From an uncultured Bryobacterales bacterium (GTDB lineage: Bacteria > Acidobacteriota > Terriglobia > Bryobacterales > Bryobacteraceae), in the NCBI GenBank assembly GCA_937959285.1, contig CALGAR010000083.1, positions 1 through 25,914 of the forward strand: DNA of 25,914 nucleotides. The letters run 5' to 3'. The notes under the pieces were generated by a model. The model was given only the letters and a program-made list of their open reading frames with translations. It had not been told where the DNA came from and made no database searches. Of this stretch, positions 1-10,182 are shown piece after piece; position 1 is the first letter of the stretch, and every line of letters starts with the position of its first letter. The position numbers and the translations under genes were made by a program.

Positions 1-424
1 CGCCGGCTCCCGCGCGATCCTCGCCGCCCGTGAGCTGCCAGAACTCCGCAGCGGCGATGAGCGGCTCGGCATAGTCGAGATAGGCCTTCACCCGGCGGTC
101 TGGCTGCACCCTCCGGACACCGGGCAAGGCGCGCAGGCGGGCAAGCTCGAGGTCCGGGTCCGACCCAGCCGGCGCTCGCACGATCAGGGCGTTCGCAACC
201 GTAGAGACCGAGGCCAGCACCTCCGCCCGCTGCTCTTCCAGCATTGTGCGGATACGGCGCTGCTCATCCTGAACTCGTGCCGCCCGGGCCGGCTCTTTCG
301 TCCCCGATATGGTAAGGGCCGGCTCTTCGCTCAGCTCCAGGATGTACTGGCCGGGGATCACTTGGGCCGCAGCCGCGACGGTCCCAAGCAGCAGGGCTAG
401 GACGAGCGACAGCAACTGTTTCAT
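1..424 (-). CDS. S8 family serine peptidase, N-terminal part (cut by window edge)
   Basis: Reading the minus strand from the ATG at 422-424 gives an open frame of 141 codons that runs off the left edge. It begins with a classic signal peptide (MKQLLSLVLALLLGTVAAAA, cleavage probably just after), so the product is exported. Residues ~24-115 resemble a peptidase inhibitor I9-type propeptide: the stretch reads YILELSEEPAL, then a charged helix, then VANALIVRAP and LRALPGVRRVQPDR. The catalytic domain lies outside the window. The same pro-region plan (ILEEPALV, LVNAIFVRA, LQQIPGVRKVVELKP) occurs in the neighbouring protease at 568-3771, so the two are probably tandem paralogues. The gap between them is 143 nt and they run in the same direction, so co-transcription is possible. 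No convincing Shine-Dalgarno sequence precedes the ATG. The family assignment rests only on the propeptide and the neighbour. Confidence 0.72.
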   Translation of the reverse strand, partial: MKQLLSLVLALLLGTVAAAAQVIPGQYILELSEEPALTISGTKEPARAARVQDEQRRIRTMLEEQRAEVLASVSTVANALIVRAPAGSDPDLELARLRALPGVRRVQPDRRVKAYLDYAEPLIAAAEFWQLTGGEDRAGAG

Positions 425-567
425 ACAGTTTGGGCGGATCCTCGCCCCAAGCCGGCTGCTCTGGCGAAAACGCCTCGCAGTATGCAGACTACAGCCAAGC
501 CGCGGAAGCCGGTCATGATCGCCAGATACCTCGATCCCAGTTTAGAAGATCCGGCAACCGGCCCCCG

Positions 568-3500
568 CTATTGAACAGGTAAATTGAATGGCCGCGAGCT
601 GATGCCTTCCGACGTAATAACCACCGGCTGGATGCCGGTCAAAGTATCCTCCGGTACCACAACGTTGATCTGGTGCACGCCGACCAGTCCAGGGGCCAGC
701 CCGGCAAAGGCTACGTTCGCTGGACGGCCGCCAATCGTAACCTCAATTGGATTTTTCACGGTGGCGAAAGGCTCACTCGGACTTGGTTCTCCGGTCGGCG
801 GCTGGTTGTCTACCGGTCCTGCTCCGTTCGCAAACAGGAGCACCACTTCTCCCCGCCGCGCGGGATTGTCAGTGCCGATTAACCGGTACTGTGTATCGAG
901 AGCCGCCGCGTAGATACGGTTCGTTCCAGGCTCCTGATATTGGAAGCCGCCTGGGGCGGAATTGGAAAGCGGGACGTCGTAGGCCTCGCTTGAAATGCCG
1001 GACACAGTAACCCACATTTTCGCGCTGCTCTCGCCCTGGAGTTCCCACGGAATCTGAACATTGATCTGCCCGTCGCTGACGAAGTGCAGCCGTCCCGGCG
1101 CGGAGACCCTCTCCGATTCAAAGCTCACGCTAACTCCCGCGAGCGAGAATGGCAGGTACGGCGTCTGAAAGACGGCGAATGTGTCCGACAGAGCCACTCC
1201 GAAGATGGAAGCATAAGAGCCGGGAGCCAGGCGATCGGCTTGCCCGCTTGCTGCATTTGTAACTCCAGAATCTAAAATGATAGGCGGGAACTTGGCGACG
1301 CCAAGGAAGATCGCGGAGTCAAGTCCGGAGACCTCGGCTTGAAACGCGTATTCTCCCGGTTGCGAACCGAGCGCAACGTACGCTTCTGAAATTCCATACT
1401 CGTCGGTCAGGCTCACGTTTGCACCGGCTTGGCTGGAAACCTGGACAATTGTGCCCCCTGACAGCCTCCGCCAAAGCACCCGGGCGTTGGCGACGGGCAC
1501 GCCATAACGATCGATCACTTTCAAGCTGAGCGGAGAAGGGAAAAGGGTGTTGATAACCCAGGTGAAATCATAGTTGCGCAGCGGGATGATGTTGTAAGGA
1601 ATGCCGTCTCCGACCACGTACAAATAAGGAATTCGGAGTGGCACAGCTCCGCCTGTCACTTCCAGGTAGCCCTCGTAACTGCCCGGCTGCGGCCGCGATC
1701 CTTCCAGGGCAACAGTGACCACTTCGGATGCGCTGCCGGGCGGCAGGATCAAACTTGCCCGGCTCACGGTTACTTGCGCATTCGGATCGGCGTCGCGGGG
1801 CACCACCCGGATTTGGATGCTTAGCGGCTGATCGCTCGAGTTGTAAAACCGGAGCGTCTTCGAAGGGAGCGCGGATTGGCTGGGTCTGATGGCGCCGAAG
1901 GAGAGGACCGAGGGCTCAACCGTGAGATTCGTACGAAGTGCTCGCTCGACGTCCAGCTTTCCGGCGCCCATCGCCGTGACACGCGCAATCTGGTCCGGAA
2001 AATCGGTATCTCTCACATCGCTCGAGGCTGTATTGACGACGGCCGATTTCAGTTGAGCGCTGTTCCACTCGGGATTCCTTTGTTTCACTAGCGCTACTGC
2101 GCCAGCGACGAACGGGACCGAGAAACTCGTGCCCTGCATGGCGATATAGCCGCTGGGGTCATACATGTCCCCGCTGGGATCCAGCCGCTGGGTCGCCGTG
2201 TAGACGTCGGTACCCACCGCTACGATCTCCGGCTTAATGCTCTGGTTATCAATGGACGGTCCGAGCGACGAGAAGCCCGCAACGATATTCGGTTCCCGGG
2301 AAGAGGGGACAAGAGCCGGGTCGATTGTAACGGGTCTGTCAGGCACGGATGACAGTGAGTCCTGCAGGGCCACTCCGTCCGCGTGTCCGATCAGGGCAAC
2401 CGGAATCGCTGTCCCCAGAAGCCCGGTCGGTGGAAAAGGAGTGTCGCCCTCGCTGCGAAAGAGGATTACGCCAATCGCCCCGGCCGCTTGGGCAATGTTG
2501 GTCTTTACCGAGAACGGGCAGAACCCTGTCTGAATCAGTGCGATCGCTCCATTGAGCGAGTTGTTTGGCAGAGGGACGCACCCTCGATTATTGGGATCGA
2601 GCGATGCGACGCTGCGCAGCGGAGCCGTCAGCGGTCCGCCCGGACGTACTCCGTCGCCCAGCACGGCATTCATTCGTGCAAGGCCTTCCGCTTGCACACT
2701 GCTGTAGAGTGAGCGGGAGTTTGTAATTGCGCCAACTGTAATCGCATTTTCGACAGTACCGGGCGAGGAGATCGTCGCCAGGGTGGGCAGGACGAGCCCG
2801 GATTCGCCCTCATTCCCTGCTGCTGCAACGACGGTCATTCCGTTGTTGACGGCGTTGTAGGTGGCATAGGCAATCGGATCGCATGGCAGATCTCGGTCCA
2901 TGCCGCAGCCCACGTCGGCCGGAGCCCAGTCCGCCGGCGCACCAAGCGCATACGTCACGATGTCCATTCCGTCCTGGAACGCATCATCGAGCGCTCTTGT
3001 CAGGACGTCCCCGTACGTGAAGTCATTGACGCCCGCTGAGCCGAATACCTTATAGTTGCCGATGTAGGCCCGCGGGGCGACTCCGACAATCGTGCCCGCC
3101 GGTCCGGTATTCCTCACACCCGCGGCAATCATAGCGACTGCCGTTCCGTGCCCAACCCTATCCCGCGGGGTGAAATCGTCCGGCAGGTCCAGCAGGTCGA
3201 CATAGCTGCGTGCCGCCACCACTTTGTTGTTGGTGAATGCGCAATCGGTGCCGGTACAACGTGCGCCGCCCGGCACCGGAGGAAGGCTTGGATCTTGCAT
3301 GCCCGGATGCTCGTGATCGACGCCTGTATCGATGACGGCAATCTTTACGCCAAGGCCCGAGTTCAGTTCCCCGCCGTTGATATCCCAGGCTTGCGGAACG
3401 TTCATCAACGGGTGGGCCGCTGCGATCTTCCGCTTGATCGGCTTCAGTTCCACCACCTTGCGGACGCCCGGAATTTGCTGCAACGTTGCCAGCTGATTCC

Positions 3501-3771
3501 GTTCGGCGCGCACAAAGATCGCGTTGACAAGGGTTTGTACGGAGGTCGTGACGCGAATGTTGCTCGCGGCGAGAGCGGCGCGAACCCGGTTCTGGGATTC
3601 CGCCACCCTGAGGCGCGCAGCCGTGGCCGCTGCGTGATCCGCAGCCTTCCAGTTTGGCGTCTGTTCGACAAGGGCAGGCTCCTCCAGAATCAGGGCGTAG
3701 CGGACCTTTGGATTCGGAGCAGCAGGGAGAGAAACCGCGAATAGCAGACAGATCGAGAACAGCGAGCGCAT
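568..3771 (-). CDS. Secreted subtilisin-like serine peptidase (S8) with PA insert and Solibacter-type C-terminal domain
   Basis: Secreted subtilase of about 1067 residues. I chose the ATG at 3769-3771 because GGGGTGAT lies ~7 nt upstream; an in-frame GTG at 3781-3783 would add four residues. After a signal peptide (~1-18) comes an I9-like propeptide (~25-115). The catalytic triad is visible: Asp148 in VIDTGVD, His208 in VGHGTAVA, Ser549 in GTSFSVP, with oxyanion Asn320 in AAGNEG. A protease-associated (PA) insert lies between the oxyanion Asn and the Ser, roughly residues 370-490 (ALIQTGFCPF, AAGAIGVILF). After the catalytic domain (ends ~620) come beta-sandwich segments. The last ~210 residues (VTNAASGQ, LAPGSYASIFG, GQINVQIPWE, NPARRGEVVLLFANG, GLAPGLVGVHQINVVVP) match what I remember of the Solibacter C-terminal domain (TIGR03437). 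Probable role: extracellular protein degradation or processing. It is divergent from the ATP synthase genes and upstream of a paralogous protease. Confidence 0.93.
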   Translation of the reverse strand: MRSLFSICLLFAVSLPAAPNPKVRYALILEEPALVEQTPNWKAADHAAATAARLRVAESQNRVRAALAASNIRVTTSVQTLVNAIFVRAERNQLATLQQIPGVRKVVELKPIKRKIAAAHPLMNVPQAWDINGGELNSGLGVKIAVIDTGVDHEHPGMQDPSLPPVPGGARCTGTDCAFTNNKVVAARSYVDLLDLPDDFTPRDRVGHGTAVAMIAAGVRNTGPAGTIVGVAPRAYIGNYKVFGSAGVNDFTYGDVLTRALDDAFQDGMDIVTYALGAPADWAPADVGCGMDRDLPCDPIAYATYNAVNNGMTVVAAAGNEGESGLVLPTLATISSPGTVENAITVGAITNSRSLYSSVQAEGLARMNAVLGDGVRPGGPLTAPLRSVASLDPNNRGCVPLPNNSLNGAIALIQTGFCPFSVKTNIAQAAGAIGVILFRSEGDTPFPPTGLLGTAIPVALIGHADGVALQDSLSSVPDRPVTIDPALVPSSREPNIVAGFSSLGPSIDNQSIKPEIVAVGTDVYTATQRLDPSGDMYDPSGYIAMQGTSFSVPFVAGAVALVKQRNPEWNSAQLKSAVVNTASSDVRDTDFPDQIARVTAMGAGKLDVERALRTNLTVEPSVLSFGAIRPSQSALPSKTLRFYNSSDQPLSIQIRVVPRDADPNAQVTVSRASLILPPGSASEVVTVALEGSRPQPGSYEGYLEVTGGAVPLRIPYLYVVGDGIPYNIIPLRNYDFTWVINTLFPSPLSLKVIDRYGVPVANARVLWRRLSGGTIVQVSSQAGANVSLTDEYGISEAYVALGSQPGEYAFQAEVSGLDSAIFLGVAKFPPIILDSGVTNAASGQADRLAPGSYASIFGVALSDTFAVFQTPYLPFSLAGVSVSFESERVSAPGRLHFVSDGQINVQIPWELQGESSAKMWVTVSGISSEAYDVPLSNSAPGGFQYQEPGTNRIYAAALDTQYRLIGTDNPARRGEVVLLFANGAGPVDNQPPTGEPSPSEPFATVKNPIEVTIGGRPANVAFAGLAPGLVGVHQINVVVPEDTLTGIQPVVITSEGISSRPFNLPVQ

Positions 3772-3928
3772 AAGACGAATCACCCCAGAGACGGGGGAAA
3801 GGACGCAGTAAGGCTTTTGCGGGTTACATCCCGGGGACCGTTCAATTGATCTTATTGGTTGAAATATGGTAACTTGAGCTCTTTGGGGTAACGAGTCCGT
3901 TCCCTCAGACTTCTCCCCCGCTACGTAG
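3772..3928. promoter_or_regulatory. Divergent intergenic region between protease and ATP synthase genes
   Basis: This 157-nt gap separates divergent genes, so it should hold promoters for the protease (minus) and the atp cluster (plus). It has an AT-richer patch at ~3841-3876. On the plus strand TTGATC (3846-3851) and TAACTT (3870-3875) lie 18 nt apart, but the second element matches the -10 consensus at only three positions. No clear Shine-Dalgarno sequence precedes the first atp start. Location follows from gene layout; exact elements are not established. Confidence 0.3.
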
Positions 3929-4381
3929 ATGGATCAAACATTGCAAGCCCTCGGCGGCATCCTTCTGAATGCCCTGCCGACATTGGTTCTCGTTCTACTG
4001 CTGCATTTTTACTTGAAGAAGGTTTTCTTCGAGCCGCTCGGCCGTATTTTGAAAGAGCGGCATGCAGCAACCGAAGGTGCGCGGCAGGCGGCCCAGGCGA
4101 GCCTCGCCAGGGCGTCCGAACGCGCTGCCGCTTATGAGCAGGCGCTTCGGGACGCCCGGACCGAAATTTATCGCGAGCAGGAAGAACTCCGTCGCGGATT
4201 GCTGGAGGAGCAGTCTCGAGCGGTTCAGGAGGCCCGGGAAAAGGCGTCTCGCATGGTCGAGGAGGCGCGGCTTCAACTTGCCTCCGAGCTCGAGGCTGGC
4301 AAGCGGACCTTGCAGGCGCAGAGCGAGGAACTGGCCGAGCTGATGACCCGCCACCTTTTGCATCGGAGTGCCCGTGCATGA
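3929..4381 (+). CDS. atpF: F-type ATP synthase, b-type stator subunit (first copy, b/b')
   Basis: 150-residue peripheral-stalk subunit. Residues ~10-30 form one transmembrane helix (LPTLVLVLLLHFYLKKVFFEPL) near the N-terminus, followed by a long, charged, Ala/Glu/Arg-rich helix to the C-terminus. This is the standard plan of F0 subunit b: a membrane anchor plus a coiled-coil dimer that holds the F1 head static. It is first in the cluster and overlaps the next b-type gene at ATGATG (this gene stops at 4379-4381, the next starts at 4378), so translation is probably coupled. Two different b genes in tandem suggest a b/b' heterodimer, as known in cyanobacteria, phototrophs and several other phyla. 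Which one should be called b' is not decidable from sequence alone. The start has no clear Shine-Dalgarno sequence. Confidence 0.88.
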   Translation: MDQTLQALGGILLNALPTLVLVLLLHFYLKKVFFEPLGRILKERHAATEGARQAAQASLARASERAAAYEQALRDARTEIYREQEELRRGLLEEQSRAVQEAREKASRMVEEARLQLASELEAGKRTLQAQSEELAELMTRHLLHRSARA

Positions 4382-4989
4382 TGCGTAAGACAAGACTTCT
4401 GATTCCTCTGCTTCTGCTGCTGTCAGCCGGCTCCATCTTTGCACAGCACGAGGCTCCGGAGAATCCGGCAGCGGCGGAGCACGAGTCCGCGCCCGCCGCC
4501 AGCATGACGCTGTGGAAATGGGCGAATTTCGCGATTCTGGCGGGGCTTATCGGGTATTACCTGTCGAAAAACGCGGGCGCTTTCTTTGCAGGGCGGACTG
4601 CGGAAATCCAGCGCGGCATCGCCGAAGCCAATGCGCTGCGCCAGGAGGCGGAAGCCCGGGTGGCTGAAATTGAGCGGCGTTTCGCCGGGCTTGCTGCCGA
4701 GGTAGAATCGCTGCGCCGCGCCGCGCGGGAAGAGTTTGCGGCCGAAGGCCAGCGCATTCAGGCGGAAACGGCGCAATTGCTGGAGAAGATTCACCTTCAC
4801 GCGCAGCAGGACATTGCTGCCGCCGTCAAGGCCGCGCGCCAGGAGCTTCGGGCCGAATCGGTGGCACTGGCAGCCGAGCTGGCCGAGCAGAAGATCAAGG
4901 CCAGAATGACGCCCGAGGTACAGCAGGATCTTGTGAAGTCTTTCATCGGCGAGCTGCAGCCCAGCCGCCTCAGTCAAGAGGTGCACTAG
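4378..4989 (+). CDS. atpF: F-type ATP synthase, b-type stator subunit (second copy, with predicted signal peptide)
   Basis: 203-residue second b-type subunit. It differs from the first by an N-terminal extension: residues 1-23 look like a cleavable signal peptide (basic start, poly-Leu core, SIFA before QHE), followed by a Pro/Ala/Glu linker. The membrane anchor is then at ~45-63 (LWKWANFAILAGLIGYYLSK), and a long helical coiled coil runs to the end. The final ~30 residues (ARMTPEVQQDLVKSFIGEL) resemble the b-subunit region that docks on delta. The start overlaps the previous stop. An ATG at 4381 would remove one residue only. The delta gene starts one nucleotide after its stop codon. Subunit identity is well supported by position and architecture. 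Whether the signal peptide is cleaved is inference. Confidence 0.9.
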   Translation: MMRKTRLLIPLLLLLSAGSIFAQHEAPENPAAAEHESAPAASMTLWKWANFAILAGLIGYYLSKNAGAFFAGRTAEIQRGIAEANALRQEAEARVAEIERRFAGLAAEVESLRRAAREEFAAEGQRIQAETAQLLEKIHLHAQQDIAAAVKAARQELRAESVALAAELAEQKIKARMTPEVQQDLVKSFIGELQPSRLSQEVH

Positions 4990-4990
4990 A

Positions 4991-5542
4991 ATGTCGCTCG
5001 CCGTTGCATCCCGGTACGCCCGCGCATTAGTGGATCTGGTGTCGGATCCGCGGCATGCCCTTGATGCGGATGAAGTTGTCAAGCAGTTGGAAGCGTTTGA
5101 CAAGGCTCTGGCGGAGTCATCCGATTTGCGTACAATCCTCCTCTCTCCTGCCATCACGGCAGCAAAGAAGCGGGGGATCGTCGCCCGGCTCGCGGAACTG
5201 GCCGGTGTCTCTCGGTTGGTCCGGAATTTCCTGTTCGTACTGATCGATCACCGGCGTGTCAACCTGCTGGGCGATATCCGCGTCGCCGTGCAGGCACTAC
5301 TGGATGAGCGGCTCGGTATCGTTCGTGCACAAGTCACTTCGGCAATCCCGCTTGAGGATCGCCAGCGTGCCGAACTGACCGCGCAGCTCGAACGGCTGAC
5401 CGGCAAGTCCGTCCGTTGTGATTTCTCGACCGACGCCTCACTCCTGGGTGGAGTCATCGCCAAAATCGGTTCGACAACTTATGACGGTTCTGTGCGCGGC
5501 CAACTGAGGGCCCTGCGCCGGCAATTGGTAGCGGAAGCGTAA
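4991..5542 (+). CDS. atpH: F-type ATP synthase subunit delta
   Basis: 183-residue delta subunit (OSCP family), which caps the F1 head and links it to the b stalk. The N-terminal domain (~1-105) begins LAVASRYARALVDL, typical of the family, and is all helical (ILLSPAITAAKKRGIV, FLFVLIDHRRVNLL). The C-terminal part carries the conserved pattern LLGGVIAKIGSTTYDGSVRGQL near residues 150-172. Length is normal. It follows the second b gene directly (TAG, one base, ATG) and precedes atpA by 36 nt, which fits a single transcript. Confidence 0.94.
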   Translation: MSLAVASRYARALVDLVSDPRHALDADEVVKQLEAFDKALAESSDLRTILLSPAITAAKKRGIVARLAELAGVSRLVRNFLFVLIDHRRVNLLGDIRVAVQALLDERLGIVRAQVTSAIPLEDRQRAELTAQLERLTGKSVRCDFSTDASLLGGVIAKIGSTTYDGSVRGQLRALRRQLVAEA

Positions 5543-5578
5543 GATTTCCTTGGCTTTGAGATAATTGAGGTAGGGATT

Positions 5579-7117
<1,539 letters not shown>

Positions 7118-7126
7118 CGAAAGCAC

Positions 7127-7987
7127 ATGCCGAGTCTCATCGATATACGGCGGCGCATCCGCAGCGTTAAGAATACGCAGCAGATCACCAAGGCCATGAA
7201 GATGGTGGCGGCGGCTCGTCTGAGGCGCGCTCAGGATCGCGTCATCGCCTCCCGCCCCTACGCGAACCTGCTTCGGCAGATGCTGTCGAACGTGGCTGCC
7301 GCCGCGTCTTCCGATGAGCGTGTCGCGCAGCATCCGCTGCTCGCTCATCGCCCCGAGAACCGTGTCCAGTTGGTCCTTGTGACAGCGGATCGCGGTCTGG
7401 CGGGCGCATTCAATTCCAACCTGATCAAAGGCGCGCAGCGCTTCATCGAGGAGCGGCCGGAGGCTGCGGTTGAGATCGAGGCGTTTGGCCGTAAGGGACG
7501 GGACTTCTTCCGTAAGCGGAACGCGAACATCTCCGGAGAGTATGTGGGCATCAGCGAAAAGGTGACATACGCCCACGCCTCCGAGCTTGCGAAGAAGGCA
7601 ATGCAGCGGTACCGTGACGGCGAGATCGACGCCGTCTATCTGCTGTTCAACGAGTTCAAGAGCGTAGTCCAGCAGAAGCTCACCGTAATGCGGGTTCTTC
7701 CTGTGACACTCCCCGAGGAGCAGCAGATTACCGACTACATTTTTGAGCAGCCGCCTTTGGCGCTGCTTGAAGCCCTCCTGCCTCGATACGTCGAGATCTC
7801 CACGTATCAGGCTCTGCTCGAATCCGCCGCGGCGCAACAGGCAGCCCGCATGACGGCGATGGAGGCCGCGACTTCCAACGCCGGCGAAGTGCTCGAGCGC
7901 CTGACGCTGTACATGAACCGCGTGCGTCAGGCGAGCATTACGAGAGAAATTATTGAAGTCGTAAGTGGGGCATCCGCCCTGGAATAG
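7127..7987 (+). CDS. atpG: F-type ATP synthase subunit gamma
   Basis: 286-residue gamma subunit, the central rotor shaft. The N-terminal helix has the hallmark IRRRIRSVKNTQQITKAMKMVAAARLRRAQ. The C-terminal helix matches the conserved end with ESAAAQQAARMTAMEAATSNA and a final ITREIIEVVSGASAL. Both helices form the coiled coil inside the alpha/beta ring. The central Rossmann-like part includes VLVTADRGLAGAFNSNLIK. The start lies nine bases after the alpha stop and the next start lies nine bases after its own stop. Normal length, nothing missing. Confidence 0.98.
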   Translation: MPSLIDIRRRIRSVKNTQQITKAMKMVAAARLRRAQDRVIASRPYANLLRQMLSNVAAAASSDERVAQHPLLAHRPENRVQLVLVTADRGLAGAFNSNLIKGAQRFIEERPEAAVEIEAFGRKGRDFFRKRNANISGEYVGISEKVTYAHASELAKKAMQRYRDGEIDAVYLLFNEFKSVVQQKLTVMRVLPVTLPEEQQITDYIFEQPPLALLEALLPRYVEISTYQALLESAAAQQAARMTAMEAATSNAGEVLERLTLYMNRVRQASITREIIEVVSGASALE

Positions 7988-7996
7988 AGAGTTTCA

Positions 7997-9454
7997 ATGG
8001 CAACTGCAACAGCGAACGAAGTCGTAGGCAAGGTGATTCAGATCGCCGGCCCGGCAGTCGACATCCAGTTCCCGGAAGGGAGCGTCCCCGTTATCAACAC
8101 GGCAATCCGCATTGTCAGCGAAGGGTTCGACACGCCGGTGCCGATCGACATCATTTGCGAGGTGGCGCAGCACATCGGTGAAGGGCGCGTGCGAACGATC
8201 GCGCTGCAGCCGACGGAAGGCATGGTGCGCGGCATGAAGGCCATCAGCCTTGGCCATCCCGTGATGGTGCCAGTCGGCAAGCAGACTCTGGGACGCGTCC
8301 TGAACGTGATCGGCGAGCCCGTGGATAACATGGGACCGGTTCGCACCGACAAGCGCTATCCGATTCATCGCCCTGCTCCGAGCTTCGAAGAACAGAGCAC
8401 GACCGCGCAGATGTTCGAGACGGGCATCAAGGTCATCGACCTGCTCGAGCCGTACCTTCGCGGCGGCAAGATCGGTCTGTTTGGCGGCGCCGGCGTTGGC
8501 AAGACCGTCATCATCATGGAGCTGATCAACAACATCGCCATGAAGCACGGCGGTGTGTCGGTCTTTGCCGGCGTGGGCGAGAGAACGCGCGAGGGCAACG
8601 ACCTGTGGCTCGAGATGCAGGAGTCCGGCATTCTCGATCCCACGGACTGGATGAAGTCCAAGGTGGCGCTGATTTACGGCCAGATGACGGAGCCGCCCGG
8701 GGCGCGTCTGCGCGTCGGTCTGACGGGTCTCACCGTGGCCGAGTACTTCCGCGACGAAGAGGGCCAGGACGTGCTCCTCTTCATTGACAACATTTTCCGC
8801 TTCACTCAGGCGGGTTCCGAGGTTTCGGCGCTGCTCGGCCGGATGCCGTCGGCTGTCGGATATCAGCCGAACCTTGCGACCGAGATGGGCGAGCTTCAGG
8901 AGCGCATCACCTCGACGAAGAAGGGATCGATTACGTCGGTTCAGGCGATCTACGTGCCTGCCGATGACTACACCGACCCCGCTCCGGCGACAACGTTTGC
9001 GCACCTCGACGCAACGACTCAGCTATCGCGCGCCATCTCTGAGCTTGGCATTTATCCCGCCGTCGATCCGCTGACCTCGACGTCGCGTATTCTCGATCCG
9101 CGCATCCTCGGCGAGGAGCATTACAACACGGCCCAGGCCGTGAAACAGGTATTGCAGCGCTACAAGGATCTCCAGGACATCATTGCGATTCTGGGTATCG
9201 ATGAACTGTCCGACGAGGACAAGCTCACGGTATCGCGTGCGCGCAAGATTCAGCGCTTCCTCTCCCAGCCGTTCCACGTCGCGGAGCAGTTCACGGGCTT
9301 CAAGGGCAAGTACGTGAAACTGGCGGACACGATCCGCGGCTTCAAGGAGATCGTGGAAGGCAAGCACGACGACATTCCGGAGCAGGCCTTTTACATGCAG
9401 GGCACGATCGACGACGTTCTCGAGCGTGCGGAGCAGATGCGGAAGGGCGCCTAG
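7997..9454 (+). CDS. atpD: F-type ATP synthase subunit beta
   Basis: 485-residue catalytic subunit of F1. The P-loop GGAGVGKT is at 163-170, the catalytic glutamate is Glu195 in GERTREG, the Walker B strand is LLFIDNIFRF (~260-269), and the DELSEED-loop counterpart DELSDED is at 402-408. Other canonical stretches are YVPADDYTDPAPATTFAHLDATTQLSR and DPLTSTSR. Length is at the upper end of the usual 460-485 range. Transcribed with its neighbours, with a short gap to gamma and 5 nt to epsilon. It should be a good phylogenetic marker for the host. Confidence 0.98.
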   Translation: MATATANEVVGKVIQIAGPAVDIQFPEGSVPVINTAIRIVSEGFDTPVPIDIICEVAQHIGEGRVRTIALQPTEGMVRGMKAISLGHPVMVPVGKQTLGRVLNVIGEPVDNMGPVRTDKRYPIHRPAPSFEEQSTTAQMFETGIKVIDLLEPYLRGGKIGLFGGAGVGKTVIIMELINNIAMKHGGVSVFAGVGERTREGNDLWLEMQESGILDPTDWMKSKVALIYGQMTEPPGARLRVGLTGLTVAEYFRDEEGQDVLLFIDNIFRFTQAGSEVSALLGRMPSAVGYQPNLATEMGELQERITSTKKGSITSVQAIYVPADDYTDPAPATTFAHLDATTQLSRAISELGIYPAVDPLTSTSRILDPRILGEEHYNTAQAVKQVLQRYKDLQDIIAILGIDELSDEDKLTVSRARKIQRFLSQPFHVAEQFTGFKGKYVKLADTIRGFKEIVEGKHDDIPEQAFYMQGTIDDVLERAEQMRKGA

Positions 9455-9459
9455 TTTGT

Positions 9460-9876
9460 ATGCCGGGTACGATCCTGTTGGAAGTTTCGACGCCCGAACG
9501 GATGATGGTCCAGGAGGAGGTGACCGAGGTCCAAGTCCCCGGAGCGACCGGCTACCTGGGGATCCTGCCCGGTCATTCTCCGCTGCTCAGTGAGCTCGGT
9601 TGCGGACCGATGTGGTACATCACGACCGCCGGCGTGAAGAGGTACGTTTCTGTCTGCACCGGCTTTATCGAGGTTCTGCCGGACCGCGTCCGAATCCTGG
9701 CGGATCGTTCGGAGTACGCTGAGGAGATCGACATAGAGCGAGCCCGGGCAGCGCTGGAGAGGGCTCAAAGGCGATTAACCAACCCTTCGCTGGGTGTGGA
9801 CATCTCCCGAGCCCTGTTCGCGGCAAGCCGCGCACAGGCGCGTATCGACTCAGCGACGCAGGCGCGCAACGCCTGA
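9460..9876 (+). CDS. atpC: F-type ATP synthase subunit epsilon
   Basis: 138-residue epsilon subunit, which binds the foot of gamma and can inhibit ATP hydrolysis. The N-terminal beta-sandwich carries the family signature GYLGILPGHSPLLSELGCG (~30-49), equivalent to GEFGILPGHTPLL. The C-terminal helical hairpin spans ~88-138 (IERARAALERAQRRL). Five nucleotides separate it from the beta stop. It is the last gene of the cluster: after it comes a 335-nt gap and an unrelated helicase. Confidence 0.96.
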   Translation: MPGTILLEVSTPERMMVQEEVTEVQVPGATGYLGILPGHSPLLSELGCGPMWYITTAGVKRYVSVCTGFIEVLPDRVRILADRSEYAEEIDIERARAALERAQRRLTNPSLGVDISRALFAASRAQARIDSATQARNA

Positions 9877-9930
9877 ACCTATACGCCACGCACACTCCAA
9901 AGTACACTCACACGGAAGAAGTAATCCGGG

Positions 9931-9961
9931 CGTCTCACAGCCTGTCTGGCGCGCCGAGACG
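9931..9961 (+). terminator. Possible hairpin after the atp cluster
   Basis: CGTCTC (9931-9936) and GAGACG (9956-9961) are perfect inverted arms around a 19-nt loop that contains the self-complementary GGCGCGCC. It lies 55 nt after the atpC stop. No U-rich tract follows, so it is not a canonical intrinsic terminator. Confidence 0.25.
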
Positions 9962-10017
9962 TTCCGGGTTCCCATCTCTCCCCTGGTTCGCCGCTTTCGT
10001 TTCTTGGCGTGGTCACC

Positions 10018-10067
10018 CTCGTTTGATTCCTCCGTACCTGCCTGGTCCTCGGCGACTGGAATGGTGT
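10018..10067 (+). repeat. Imperfect direct repeat, copy upstream of the helicase
   Basis: Contains ACCTGCCTGGTC (10036-10047) and ACTGGAATGGTGT (10055-10067), both of which recur identically and in the same order at 12350-12361 and 12397-12409 on the far side of the helicase gene. Weaker matches (CTCG near TTGA; TCCGTA versus TTCGTA) extend the similarity upstream. The spacing between the two words is 7 nt here and 35 nt in the other copy. Confidence 0.6.
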
Positions 10068-10139
10068 GCCAGCCACGTTCGCCTTGAAGACGATGTTCGA
10101 ATTCTGCCGCCGGGGTACGCTTCCCACTCAGCCCATTGT

Positions 10140-10167
10140 CTGAGCGCCAGCGCCAAGGCGGTCTCAG
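10140..10167 (+). promoter_or_regulatory. GC-rich hairpin upstream of the helicase
   Basis: CTGAGCGCC (10140-10148) pairs with GGCG (10157-10160) and CTCAG (10163-10167), with a two-base bulge and an 8-nt loop. It is followed by GATAAAATTTAG. It could be a terminator facing either direction or a leader structure; role unknown. Confidence 0.3.
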
Positions 10168-10182
10168 GATAAAATTTAGCAT

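Noticed and set aside
3841..3880. A sigma70 promoter for the atp cluster at TTGATC/TAACTT
   Set aside because: The -10 match is only three of six bases. I kept only the general statement that promoters must lie in this divergent gap.
7994..9004. Minus-strand open frame (336 codons) opposite atpD
   Set aside because: Antisense shadow of a canonical beta-subunit gene, with no own ribosome-binding site or domain.
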